The notes below the pieces were generated by a model, which saw nothing but the letters and a program-made list of their open reading frames with translations, was not told the DNA's origin and did no database searches. The translations under genes were made by a program, and so were the position numbers. Source: Bryobacterales bacterium (lineage in GTDB: Bacteria; Acidobacteriota; Terriglobia; Bryobacterales; Bryobacteraceae). From it: a stretch of DNA of 11,290 nt. Where the stretch lies: positions 1 to 11,290 of the forward strand of contig DNFG01000432.1 in NCBI GenBank assembly GCA_003487005.1, written 5' to 3'. The first letter of the stretch is position 1, and the number at the start of each line of letters is the position of its first letter. Below, piece by piece: positions 1-7,003 of this stretch.

Positions 1-1
1 G

Positions 2-595
2 AAGTCCTCCCGTACTCACAGGCTGATGCCCAATCACATACACGCGATCTGTGTTCCCTCTCGTTCCGACTCGTTGACACGGCTTTTCCGGGAACTGCAC
101 TCGCAGTTCGCGAGAAGTTCAAATCACGCGAGGCAGTGCAGCGGCCACCTCTGGCAGGAACGATTCTACTCGTGCGTGATGGACCATCAGCACAACTACC
201 AGGCGATGGCGTACATCGAGAAGAATCCCGTCCGGGCCGGGTTGACCTCACAGGCCGGGGATTGGGAATGGTCGAGTGCAAGTGCCCATCTCGGCGGGAT
301 CGGTCCATCGGTCCTGGATCTTGAGGAATGGAATGAGTTCTACCAGCCAGAGGAGTGGAGAGTGGTTCTCGAGAAGAGCATCCATCAGGAGGCGTGGATC
401 CGCCGGTTCCGCTACTCTTCACTGCGGGGCTATCCCCTGGCAAATGAACAGTTTATCGAGAAGCTGGAGCGGTTGAGCGGCAAGGCTCTCAGGCCGGGCA
501 AGCGCGGGCGCCAGCCCGGATCCCAGCCGCAGCGGCTGAAGTCCGCCCGGGCCGCCGCCGTCGAGCTATTGGGTGCCGGAGCAGGCTCCGCTTGA
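2..595 (+). CDS. REP-associated tyrosine transposase (RAYT, Y1/HUH family), 5'-truncated by the window edge
   Basis: This is the C-terminal part of a single-strand HUH transposase of the RAYT/IS200-like class; such enzymes are thought to act on REP palindromes. The HUH motif MPNHIH is encoded at 26-43. The Tyr of AYIEKNPVRAGL (about 206-241) is the likely nucleophile, by analogy with the conserved Y-I-x-x-N-P-V-R-A-G segment. LWQERFYS is also typical. The C-terminal region has the RAYT pattern RGYPLANEQFIEKLE followed by a basic LRPGKRGRQPG tail. The frame is open to the left edge, and the ATG at 26 lies inside the HUH motif, so it cannot be the true start; the N-terminal beta strand is missing from view. 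The last residues (ELLGAGAGSA) and the stop are encoded within repeat sequence (563-608), so the 3' end may have been altered by a repeat insertion. Family call is firm; whether the gene is intact is unknown. Confidence 0.85.
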   Translation, partial: KSSRTHRLMPNHIHAICVPSRSDSLTRLFRELHSQFARSSNHARQCSGHLWQERFYSCVMDHQHNYQAMAYIEKNPVRAGLTSQAGDWEWSSASAHLGGIGPSVLDLEEWNEFYQPEEWRVVLEKSIHQEAWIRRFRYSSLRGYPLANEQFIEKLERLSGKALRPGKRGRQPGSQPQRLKSARAAAVELLGAGAGSA

Positions 596-619
596 GCTAT
601 TGGGTCCCAGGCACCAATT
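563..619. repeat. REP-like repeat pair at the RAYT 3' end
   Basis: GAGCTATTGGGTGCC (563-577) recurs as GAGCTATTGGGTCCC (594-608) with one mismatch. The second copy continues into ATTGGGTCCCAGGCACC (599-615), the core seen elsewhere at 10526-10546 (inverted) and 10772-10784. Between the two lies a small hairpin, CGGAGC-AG-GCTCCG (577-590). The first unit is inside the RAYT reading frame and the RAYT stop (593-595) overlaps the second. Placing a REP-like element beside a RAYT gene matches the known RAYT/REP pairing; identity as that enzyme's substrate is inference. Confidence 0.6.
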
Positions 620-803
620 CGGCCACGGAACCAATCGGGGGCGGGGAACTTCGGACCGGAACTTTGGGGAATTTTCGACCGGAGTTGACACGATAAGCGG
701 AGTCTCAGAACCACCGGTCTCCCGGGGGCCACTGGATGCCGGCCTCCCCTCGCACCATCATGCGGCGGCAATTCCGAGTCAGAACTGTTTACTTCAAGCT
801 ACC
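620..803. other. Non-coding interval between RAYT and padR
   Basis: I see no convincing gene. There are short imperfect repeats, for example TCGGACCGGA (651-660) and TTCGACCGGA (674-683), and two CCAAT segments (615-619 and 631-635). Reading frames crossing this stretch have no recognisable protein content. Confidence 0.5.
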
Positions 804-836
804 TTGACACCCTACTTACATCGAATATCATAGTAG
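804..836 (+). promoter_or_regulatory. Promoter and probable PadR operator upstream of padR-ADOP
   Basis: A -35 box TTGACA (804-809) and a -10 box TATCAT (826-831, five of six consensus) are separated by 16 bases, giving a start point near 838 and a very short leader before the padR ATG at 852. An interrupted dyad with arms CTACT (812-816) and AGTAG (832-836), with inner AT/AT pairs, is centred at 824 and overlaps the spacer and -10 box. That is where an autorepressing PadR protein would be expected to bind. Promoter match is seen directly; the operator role is inference. Confidence 0.6.
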
Positions 837-851
837 ATAGACAGACAAGGT

Positions 852-1181
852 ATGCAGGCAAAAAAGACCGATCTCGTCCAGGGCACGCTCGACCTCCTCG
901 TTCTGAAGACCGTCGCGCAGGGCCCGATCCACGGCTACGGAATCGCTCAGCGAATCCTGGTCACATCCCGGGAAATGCTCCAGGTGCAGCAGGGGTCTCT
1001 CTATCCCGCACTACACCGCCTGGAGCGAAAGGGCTTGATCCAGGCGGAATGGCGCGAGTCGGGCAACGGTCCCATGGCGAAGTACTACTCGCTCACCGAA
1101 GCGGGGCAGACTCGGCTTCGCGACGAGATGGAGCAGTGGCGCCGCTACTCCAGCGCGATCGAACTGGTGCTCGAATCGTAG
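852..1181 (+). CDS. PadR-family transcriptional regulator
   Basis: A 109-residue winged-helix regulator of the PadR family. Diagnostic segments are GTLDLLVLKTV (about 11-21), GYGIAQRI (28-35), QQGSLYPALHRLERKGLI (46-63, recognition helix and start of wing), and AKYYSLTEAGQ (76-86, wing strand). The length is typical for the short PadR subfamily. It ends 12 bases before the ADOP permease gene on the same strand, so the two are almost certainly co-transcribed; PadR-ADOP pairs are a recurrent acidobacterial arrangement. An AAGG (847-850) lies only one base before the ATG, so the Shine-Dalgarno signal is weak, but the start agrees with the family N-terminus. Likely role: repressor of its own operon in response to an unknown ligand. 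Family confidence is high; the ligand is unknown. Confidence 0.93.
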   Translation: MQAKKTDLVQGTLDLLVLKTVAQGPIHGYGIAQRILVTSREMLQVQQGSLYPALHRLERKGLIQAEWRESGNGPMAKYYSLTEAGQTRLRDEMEQWRRYSSAIELVLES

Positions 1182-1193
1182 CGGAGCCTCGCC

Positions 1194-3878
1194 ATGCGAT
1201 TTCCATGGACCCGCGAAGAGTCGGATCTCGACCGGGAGATCCAACACCATCTGCACCACCTCACCGCCGAATTTGCACGTCAGGGCCACTCGCAAGAAGA
1301 GGCCAGGCGGCTGGCGCACCGCGCGTTCGGACATAGCGACCTGGTAAAAGAGCAATGCCGCGACGAAAGCCGCTGGGCGTGGCTGAGCGGCCTCCGGCAG
1401 GACGCCACCTTCGGCCTGCGCATCATGCGCAAGTCCCCCGTGGTGACCACCGCGGCGATCCTGTCGCTTGCGCTGGGCATCGGAGCCAATACTGCCATAG
1501 TCTCCTTGATGGACGCCGTGCTCTGGCGCGATTTGCCGGTGCCCGAGCCGCGGCAACTCGTGCTCGTCAATTGGTGGGCGCCCGAGTATCCGCGCGAAGT
1601 GGCGGGCGGAGGGCGCGGCAGTGCGCGCCGCGAAGACGGCGGCATGTTGGCCGACTTCTTCTCTTTCCCCTCGTTCGAGAAGATGCGCGACGGGTTGACC
1701 GGGCGCGCCTCGCTGACCGCCTACACGATCCCGCAGCAGGCCAGCATCAGTTACGATGGGCGTCCCAATGTGGCGCAAGTGCGCGCCGTGGCGGGCAACT
1801 TCTTCTCCACATTGGGGACCAGCCCCCGGCTGGGGCGGCTGCTCCACGACAATGACGAAGCCGCGGGCGGCCCCGTCTCCATCGTGGTGTCCCACCGCTT
1901 CTGGACCCGGACGCTGGGCGGGCGCGAGGAAGCCATTGGCCGTCCGCTTGCCATCAACGGCCAGACCTGTGTCGTCGGCGGTGTGCTTGACCCATCCTTT
2001 TTCGGCCTCCTGCCCGGAGACAATACCGAAATCTACGTCGCAATGGCCCCAGGCATGCGCATTCTCGACCCCGGAAACGACAGCTTGACCAATGCCCGCT
2101 TCTGGGGCTTCTCATTGCTGGCCCGGTTGGCGTCCGGCGAGACCGCGGAGCAGGTGCGGCCGGTGATGCAGGCGATCTTCGTTTCGTCCTGGTCCGCGCG
2201 GATGACCTACGCCGCGAAGGAGCCTCGCATCCGGCTCGAAGATGGCAGCAGCGGCCTCGGATCCCTCCGCCGGGAGTTCCGCAACCCGCTGCTCGTCCTC
2301 GGCGGGCTGGTGGGCCTGCTTCTGGTCATCGCCTGCGTGAACATCGCGAATCTGCTGCTGGCCCGCGCCACGGCGCGCCGGCGGGAGTTCGCGATGCGGA
2401 TCTCGCTTGGCTGCAGCCGGATGCGCCTGATCCGGCAGTTGCTGACCGAAAGCACCCTGCTCGCACTCGCTGGCGGAGCCTCCAGCGTGGTTGTGGCCTA
2501 CATTACAGCAGGGATGCTTGGCGAATTCATCGCCGAGCGGGGAGCGCTTCCCGTCACTGTGACACTGGACATCCGCCTGTTGGCGGTGGCGGGAATCACA
2601 ACCGGCGCCGCATTGCTCCTGTTCGGACTCTTCCCGGCGTGGCGCGGCACACGCCTGGGCGCCGCGTCCTGGCTCAAGGAAGGCCCTGGCAGCATTGGTC
2701 ACGCCGCCCGGCGCAAATGGAACGCCGGCCGCCTGCTGCTGCTGGCCCAGGTCGCCATGTCGGTGGTTCTCGTGATGACCGCGATCGTCTTCACCAGAAA
2801 TCTCAAGTCGATCGAGACGACAGACCCCGGCTTCGACCGGCGCAACCTCGTGATGTTCGGCATCCGGCCCGGCACGTCGGGCTACACCGGGGAGCAGTTG
2901 CCTCCCTTCTACCAGACCCTGGAGAGGCGGCTCGCCGAGGTGGCCGGGGTGTCTCACGTGGGGCTCGCCGGCACAAAACCAATGGATCTCGGCGGCTGGT
3001 GGATGCAGTCCGGACTTGCCGGAGAAACCGAAGACCACCAGTCCTTCATCAACGGCGTCACTCCAACATACCTCCAGATCTACACCCCCCGGATGGTCGC
3101 CGGACGCAACATCTCCATGCTCGATATCGCCAACGACGCCAAAGTGGCGGTGATCAGTGAAGATCTGGCCCGCCAGTTCGGCGGCGGCGGGTTGCTCGGC
3201 CGGACACTCGAATTCCGCGACGGCCCCAACCGCACCCTGTCCGGCCAGAGAATCATTGTTGGTATCGCTCCGGCCATTGCCGTCAGCTCATTGAAGGAGC
3301 GGCCCTTCACGGTCTGGGTACCGCTCGACTCGAAGTCATCCCACGCCACGGTGGTGCTGCGCACAACGCGCCCGCCCGCTCAGGTCCTGCCCGCCATCCA
3401 CGAGGCCGTCGCCCGGATGGATCGCGGCCTGCCTCTGGTGGAGGTCATCACCATGGAGGAGCAGATCGCGAAAATACTCCAGCGCGAACGGATGTTTGCC
3501 ACATTATGCGGCGGCTTCGGCATTCTGGCGCTGCTGCTGACAGTCGTGGGCCTGTATGGCGTCATGGCTTACAACATGTCGCGGCGAAGCCAGGAGATCG
3601 GTGTCCGGCTCGCACTGGGCGCCTTGCCGAATGACGTTCTTGTCATGGTCCTCCGGGAAGGCTTGCTCCTGGCTGCCGCCGGAATGGCGACTGGCGTCCC
3701 GCTCGTCTGGCTGGGGGCGAAGTACGTCGAGAAGGAACTCTACGAAATGAAGCCGCTGGAGCCGCTCTCGTTCGCCTTGACCCTGGGAGTCCTGCTCGCC
3801 GCCTCCCTCTTTGCCGCCGGACTTCCCGCGCTCCGGGCTTCGCGTCTGCAGCCTCTCCAGACGCTGCGTCAGGAGTGA
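1194..3878 (+). CDS. ADOP-family duplicated MacB/FtsX-type ABC permease (no ATPase partner)
   Basis: An 894-residue inner-membrane protein. The N-terminal cytoplasmic prefix (about 1-65, with LDREIQHHLHHL and EEARRLAHRAFG) is characteristic of acidobacterial duplicated orphan permeases. Two MacB-periplasmic-core plus FtsX units follow. In the first, a TM lies at about 82-110 (ILSLALGIGANTAIVSLMDA), an extracytoplasmic core to about 360, and three TMs at about 366-390, 418-440 and 460-484. In the second, a TM lies at about 512-534, a second core at about 540-765, and TMs at about 771-793, 820-842 and 858-880. The coupling motif EFAMRISLGCSRMRLIRQLL recurs in the second half as EIGVRLALGALPNDVLVMVL. 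No nucleotide-binding subunit is encoded nearby, as usual for ADOPs. Function is unproven; export or efflux by analogy with MacB is inference. The start is 12 bases after padR; GCGGAG upstream is a modest ribosome site. Confidence 0.95.
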   Translation: MRFPWTREESDLDREIQHHLHHLTAEFARQGHSQEEARRLAHRAFGHSDLVKEQCRDESRWAWLSGLRQDATFGLRIMRKSPVVTTAAILSLALGIGANTAIVSLMDAVLWRDLPVPEPRQLVLVNWWAPEYPREVAGGGRGSARREDGGMLADFFSFPSFEKMRDGLTGRASLTAYTIPQQASISYDGRPNVAQVRAVAGNFFSTLGTSPRLGRLLHDNDEAAGGPVSIVVSHRFWTRTLGGREEAIGRPLAINGQTCVVGGVLDPSFFGLLPGDNTEIYVAMAPGMRILDPGNDSLTNARFWGFSLLARLASGETAEQVRPVMQAIFVSSWSARMTYAAKEPRIRLEDGSSGLGSLRREFRNPLLVLGGLVGLLLVIACVNIANLLLARATARRREFAMRISLGCSRMRLIRQLLTESTLLALAGGASSVVVAYITAGMLGEFIAERGALPVTVTLDIRLLAVAGITTGAALLLFGLFPAWRGTRLGAASWLKEGPGSIGHAARRKWNAGRLLLLAQVAMSVVLVMTAIVFTRNLKSIETTDPGFDRRNLVMFGIRPGTSGYTGEQLPPFYQTLERRLAEVAGVSHVGLAGTKPMDLGGWWMQSGLAGETEDHQSFINGVTPTYLQIYTPRMVAGRNISMLDIANDAKVAVISEDLARQFGGGGLLGRTLEFRDGPNRTLSGQRIIVGIAPAIAVSSLKERPFTVWVPLDSKSSHATVVLRTTRPPAQVLPAIHEAVARMDRGLPLVEVITMEEQIAKILQRERMFATLCGGFGILALLLTVVGLYGVMAYNMSRRSQEIGVRLALGALPNDVLVMVLREGLLLAAAGMATGVPLVWLGAKYVEKELYEMKPLEPLSFALTLGVLLAASLFAAGLPALRASRLQPLQTLRQE

Positions 3879-3885
3879 ACCGGGG

Positions 3886-5406
3886 CTATTGATAGCGCGG
3901 GTTGTACGCGCCGCGCTCGGCGAAGCCGCCAAGTTCGGGGCGCATCGGGGAATGGCGGGGGTAGCTTTCCCAGATGTCGCCGCGGCCGAGCATCCGGGGG
4001 TCCTGCTGGGCGGTCAGTTCGGCGTCCAAACGGCTGCGAAGTTGGGCTTTCACTGCCTTCAAAGCGGATGATTGCGCGAGGTTTGTGAGGCATCCGGGGT
4101 CTTTGCGGATGTCAAAAAGCTGTTCCTCGGGCAGTTTGGCGAAGGTCAGAGCGGCCCATTTGTCGTTGGGGTCGGCCCTTTCACGCTCCATCAGTTCGGT
4201 TTTGGTGGGGGCGGCGTCGATGTCGTGGTATTCGGGCGGGTCGCCGGCGGGCCAGCGGCCCGGGGCGAAGTTGCGGATGTAGAGGTAATCGTGGGTCCGG
4301 ATGGCGCGCGCCGGGTAGCCGAGGTTGTCGTAGCGGGAGTGGGAGTGGCGCTCGCGACCGGAGAGAACGTGGGTCCGGGCGCGGTCGATGATGCCGGATC
4401 TGTTTGATTCCAAAAGGGGAAGCAGGCTGCGGCCCACCATGTTGGCGGGCGGTGTCAAGCCGGCGGCGTCCAGGAATGTGGGCGCGAAATCGGTGAAGCT
4501 GACGAGGTCTTCCACGATGCGGTTGCCGCGAAAACGGATGGGGCAGGCGATGGCGAGGGGGAGGTGGATGCCATATTCGAACATGGTGGCTTTGGCGCGG
4601 GGAAAGGGCATGCCGTTGTCGGCGGTGACGACGACGAGGGTGTTTTCGAGTTCTCCAGCCTGCGCGAGGCGGTCCAGAATGCGCCCTAAGTGTGCATCAA
4701 AGTGCTCGATTTCGGCGTAATAATCGAGGATGTCGCTTCGGATCTCGGGGGTGTCGGGATAGAACGGGGGGACGTGGGCGTCTTCGAGGCGTTTGCCGGA
4801 TTTGAGGCCGATTCCCTTCATGTAAGCGCGGTGGGGTTCATGGCAGCCGAACCAGAAGGCGAAGGGCTGGCCCTGGGGGCGCTGGTCGAGGAAGTCGTTG
4901 AAATTACTGGCGTAATCGTTGTTGTTGATGCCTTGCGGGGTCTCGGTTTTGCGCTGGTTGTAGCCCTTTCCGGCGGGGTTTCCGGGCCATCCGCTGGCCT
5001 CGAAGTTGGCGGGTCCGGCGCCTTTGCCGGTGAGGCCGACGTGGTAGCCGGCCTGGGCCAGCAGATCGGGATAAACGACGTGTTTTCTTGGGAATAGGCT
5101 GGCGTGGGTGCCGGCTTCCTCGAGTTGCCAGGGGTGGCGTCCGGTGAGGATGGCGGCGCGGGAGGGAGCGCAGCCGGGGGAGGAGCAGATGGCCTGGGTG
5201 AAGCGCACGCCGGCGCGTGCAACTCGATCAAAAGAAGGGGTTTTTACGCCACGATCGCCGGCGGCGGAGGTATGGAGCCAGGACTGGTCGTCGGAGATGG
5301 CGAAGAGGAGATTGAGGGGCTTTCGGGGGGCGGGGGTGCAGGCCGCAAGTGCTGGCACTGCAAGGAGTTCGCGGCGAGACCAGAGGGGAGACAGGGGGCG
5401 CGGCAT
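3886..5406 (-). CDS. Tat-exported sulfatase, probable lipoprotein
   Basis: A 506-residue type I sulfatase of the alkaline-phosphatase fold. The signature CAPSRAAILTG starts at Cys79, the residue converted to formylglycine (C-x-P-x-R). Metal-binding positions are visible at SDDQ (D39, D40) and TADNG (D263, N264), with further active-site candidates K128 (GLTGKG) and H189 (GCHEPH). The N-terminus has a twin-arginine motif SRREL (10-14), a short hydrophobic stretch and an LAAC lipobox (Cys23), suggesting Tat export followed by lipidation. Overall layout (CHEPHR, short C-terminal subdomain with LFDIRKDP) recalls heparan N-sulfatase-like enzymes, but the substrate cannot be read from sequence. It converges with the ADOP gene, the stops being 7 bases apart. 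Upstream, TATAGT (5416-5421, minus strand) lies only 9 bases before the ATG, and no good ribosome site is seen. The enzyme needs a formylglycine-generating or anaerobic maturation enzyme that is not in this window. Confidence 0.93.
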   Translation of the reverse strand: MPRPLSPLWSRRELLAVPALAACTPAPRKPLNLLFAISDDQSWLHTSAAGDRGVKTPSFDRVARAGVRFTQAICSSPGCAPSRAAILTGRHPWQLEEAGTHASLFPRKHVVYPDLLAQAGYHVGLTGKGAGPANFEASGWPGNPAGKGYNQRKTETPQGINNNDYASNFNDFLDQRPQGQPFAFWFGCHEPHRAYMKGIGLKSGKRLEDAHVPPFYPDTPEIRSDILDYYAEIEHFDAHLGRILDRLAQAGELENTLVVVTADNGMPFPRAKATMFEYGIHLPLAIACPIRFRGNRIVEDLVSFTDFAPTFLDAAGLTPPANMVGRSLLPLLESNRSGIIDRARTHVLSGRERHSHSRYDNLGYPARAIRTHDYLYIRNFAPGRWPAGDPPEYHDIDAAPTKTELMERERADPNDKWAALTFAKLPEEQLFDIRKDPGCLTNLAQSSALKAVKAQLRSRLDAELTAQQDPRMLGRGDIWESYPRHSPMRPELGGFAERGAYNPRYQ

Positions 5407-5452
5407 GCCATTACTATATACCGGCTTGCCAGCAGATGGGAGCGTCGCGGCA

Positions 5453-5482
5453 ATTGTCTATTGTACTTGTACAATAGACAAT
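5453..5482. promoter_or_regulatory. Perfect 30-bp palindrome between the merR-like gene and the sulfatase
   Basis: Arms ATTGTCTATTGTAC (5453-5466) and GTACAATAGACAAT (5469-5482) are exactly complementary with a two-base centre TT. It is strikingly AT-rich in a GC-rich region. It starts 14 bases past the stop of the minus-strand MerR-like gene and ends 46 bases before the sulfatase ATG. There is no T-tract on either side, so an intrinsic terminator is unlikely. A two-fold operator for a dimeric repressor controlling the sulfatase is the more natural reading, though no promoter of good quality overlaps it. Sequence symmetry is certain; function is inference. Confidence 0.6.
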
Positions 5483-5495
5483 GAATTCCCAGCGG

Positions 5496-5930
5496 TCAGG
5501 AGAGGAGGGCGAGGAGGGATTTGAGTTCGGCGCGGATTTCCGAGAGGCGGGTGGCGTCGGGGGAGGCGGCGGCGAAGAGGGTGGTCTGGCGGGCGGGTTT
5601 TTGGACGGGGGCGGGTTTGGGCCCGTTCTGGCGTTTGTTCTGGAGGAAGGAGCGTGCGCCTTCGATGGTGAAGCGCTTTTCGTAGAGGAGGTGTTTGATT
5701 TCGAGGACGAGTTCAACGTCCTTGCGGCGGTAGAGGCGCTGGTTGGTACCGGACTTTTTGGGGTGGAGCGAGGGGAATTCCGACTCCCAGAAGCGGAGGA
5801 CGTGCTGTTTGATGCCGGTGAGACGGCTGACGTCGCCGATGCGGAAGTAGAGACGATTCGGGATTTCGGGTGCCGGAGTGTGGGCCGGCGCCGTTGCGGT
5901 GGCCATGGGATCTACGCGTCTGCCTGCCAT
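5496..5930 (-). CDS. Small MerR-family HTH regulator
   Basis: With the ATG at 5930 this is a 144-residue protein. A MerR-type winged helix spans about 28-100: YFRIGDVSRLTGIKQHVLRFWE (helix-turn-helix, 28-49) followed by the wing and second helix NQRLYRRKDVELVLEIKHLL (63-82) and GARSFLQ. The remainder has a Pro/Lys-rich linker and a short C-terminal helix (RLSEIRAELKSLLALL) instead of the long dimerising coiled coil and effector domain of classical MerR proteins. No metal-binding cysteines are present, so metal sensing is not supported. Start choice is uncertain: TTG at 5957, ATG at 5930 and ATG at 5906 are all in frame. A possible promoter (TTGACC at 5952-5957, then 17 bases, then TACCAT) would overlap the 5930 ATG and favour 5906. 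No ligand or target can be assigned; the 5453-5482 palindrome is a candidate site. Confidence 0.85.
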   Translation of the reverse strand: MAGRRVDPMATATAPAHTPAPEIPNRLYFRIGDVSRLTGIKQHVLRFWESEFPSLHPKKSGTNQRLYRRKDVELVLEIKHLLYEKRFTIEGARSFLQNKRQNGPKPAPVQKPARQTTLFAAASPDATRLSEIRAELKSLLALLS

Positions 5931-6067
5931 GGTAAAGGATGCCTCGATCCGGGTCAACCATTTCGTGGTGGAAATGTTTGGGGCCGGGGGGATTCGGCTT
6001 TCGCTTTCATGGTAGCGCCTTGGGAGGAGGGAATTCGGAGCGCTGTTCGTTCGTGGGGAGTGTCAGC

Positions 6068-6397
6068 CTAGGAAGCCTTTCGAAGGGCGTCCTCGACGGC
6101 TTCGGGGTGGCGGTCGATGACGGCGAGCAGGACGCGGGCGGGACCGTCGGGGCGGGTGCGCCCTTGCTCCCAATTGCGGAGGGTGGCAGGCGCAAAGCCA
6201 TACTTCGCGGCGAAAGCGGACTGGCTGAGCCCGAGGCGGCGGCGGAGTTCGCGAACATTGATGTCGGGGACTTCCACCTGGGTGACCCGGGCGCCGGACT
6301 TCTTGCCTTCGGCCCAATCGACGGCCTCCTTGAGGCTGGAGATGATGCGGCTTGCACCGCGGGTCTGGGGCGTGGTCAGAGAAGCGGTCTTCTTCAT
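6068..6397 (-). CDS. XRE-family antitoxin of a type II toxin-antitoxin pair
   Basis: A 109-residue protein. An N-terminal extension (about 1-45, containing SLKEAVDWAEGK and the VEVPDINVRELR linker) probably contacts the toxin. A helix-turn-helix of the XRE/HigA kind follows at about 48-100 (LRRRLGLSQSAFAAKYGFAPATLRNWEQGRTRPDGPARVLL). The sequence pattern matches HigA-like antitoxins encoded downstream of RelE-like toxins. Its ATG overlaps the toxin stop codon by four bases (ATGA, 6394-6397), indicating translational coupling, and AAAGG lies 7 bases before the ATG inside the toxin gene. By family precedent it neutralises the toxin by direct binding and represses the operon by binding the palindrome at 6760-6776. 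No strong terminator is visible downstream. Confidence 0.9.
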   Translation of the reverse strand: MKKTASLTTPQTRGASRIISSLKEAVDWAEGKKSGARVTQVEVPDINVRELRRRLGLSQSAFAAKYGFAPATLRNWEQGRTRPDGPARVLLAVIDRHPEAVEDALRKAS

Positions 6398-6735
6398 CGC
6401 GAAACCTTTCTTCGATATCCGGCAACGAGCAGCGGCAGCAATTGTCGCAGTTCATTGCGCTCGGCGTTCGTGAGATTCGCCTTCTCGTTCTTGGCCAAAA
6501 CATTAAGCAGGAACAAGGGCAGAGTCTCCGAATGATAGTAGTACACGACCCGAACTCCACCGCGCTTGCCCTTTCCGAGCGCCCCCCAACGCAACTTTAG
6601 GAGACCGCCGGTACCGGCCATCAAGTCACCCGCGTCCGGATTAGCGGCAAGGAAGGAGATCAACTCAGATCTCTCGTGATCGGACAGGGATGAGGCCGCC
6701 TCCCGCAGGAAGGTGGGTGTCTCAACAACGGTCAT
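6394..6735 (-). CDS. RelE/HigB-like toxin
   Basis: A 113-residue protein from the ATG at 6735. The pattern VETPTFLREA, LAANPDAGDLMAGTGGLLKLRW, GKGKRGGVRVVYYYH and LNVLAKNEKANLTNAERNEL matches RelE/ParE-superfamily toxins of the HigB type, which cleave mRNA at the ribosome. The basic RW...GKGKRGG segment (about 49-60) and the YYY strand are the usual catalytic surface. An in-frame GTG at 6750 would add five residues, but the family begins at MxVVET, so I use 6735. Gene order is toxin first, typical for this subgroup. Full length, no frameshift, so probably functional. Expected cytoplasmic action: growth arrest when the antitoxin is degraded. Confidence 0.9.
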   Translation of the reverse strand: MTVVETPTFLREAASSLSDHERSELISFLAANPDAGDLMAGTGGLLKLRWGALGKGKRGGVRVVYYYHSETLPLFLLNVLAKNEKANLTNAERNELRQLLPLLVAGYRRKVSR

Positions 6736-6759
6736 GAGAGCGAGTCTCACAGGAATGAT

Positions 6760-6776
6760 CTACGCTAATAGCGTAG
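6760..6776. promoter_or_regulatory. Palindromic operator of the toxin-antitoxin operon
   Basis: CTACGCTA and TAGCGTAG form perfect 8-bp arms around a single central base. The site ends 24 bases upstream of the toxin ATG and reads GCTATTAGC on the minus strand, so it can contain the -10 region. Position and symmetry fit a binding site for the XRE antitoxin dimer and thus autoregulation. I find no convincing -35 box. Confidence 0.65.
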
Positions 6777-6814
6777 CACGCCGAGGCTGGCACAAAGCAA
6801 CGAATGGAGTTGAG

Positions 6815-6832
6815 GACTGGCGCCCAATTCGG
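6815..6832 (-). repeat. REP-like repeat, inverted copy
   Basis: GACTGGCGCCCAATTCGG is the reverse complement of CCGAATTGGGCGCCAGTC, which differs by one base over 14 from the ATTGGGTGCCAGTC at 10735-10748. It lies in the gap upstream of the toxin-antitoxin operon, opposite in orientation to the copy at 6928-7003. Confidence 0.5.
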
Positions 6833-6927
6833 GGTGGGGACGAGGCACGCCTTGTAGAACCAATGATTGATTCCCAGATGGTTAGGGCGATTGATGGTTA
6901 TGGCGGGATCGATGGATGGGCGCGGAG

Positions 6928-7003
6928 GTTGTTGAAAGCAGGTGGAGGCTGTTGGGGGTCAGTCGTTGCTTGAATTAGAGGGATTGGGGTCCAGTCACCT
7001 AAT
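6928..7003 (+). repeat. Dispersed 76-bp repeat, copy A
   Basis: It begins GTTGTTGAAAGCAGGTGGAG and ends CCAGTCACCTAAT. Aligned without gaps against 10713-10788 it differs at nine of 76 positions by my count. The shared 23-base left end is identical. It lies just upstream of the cytochrome gene. Confidence 0.8.

Noticed and set aside
573..833. Small plus-strand open frame between RAYT and padR
   Set aside because: It is composed of repeat and intergenic sequence, overlaps the RAYT end and padR promoter, and resembles no protein family.
1011..1895. Long minus-strand open frame opposite padR and the ADOP gene
   Set aside because: It is His/Gly/Arg-rich with no recognisable motif and lies wholly opposite well-supported genes; open antisense frames are common in high-GC DNA.
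2112..3038. Minus-strand open frame of 308 codons inside the ADOP gene
   Set aside because: Low-complexity composition and full overlap with a firmly identified permease; an artefact of codon bias.
4690..5097. Plus-strand Gly/Val-rich open frame opposite the sulfatase
   Set aside because: It is antisense to the sulfatase active-site region, has no family pattern, and its composition is that of a shadow frame.
5453..5482. Intrinsic terminator for the MerR-like gene
   Set aside because: The stem is AT-rich and not followed by a T-tract in either direction, so an operator is more plausible.
5496..5930. Metal-sensing classical MerR protein
   Set aside because: The HTH is MerR-type, but the metal-binding cysteines and the long dimerisation helix are missing.
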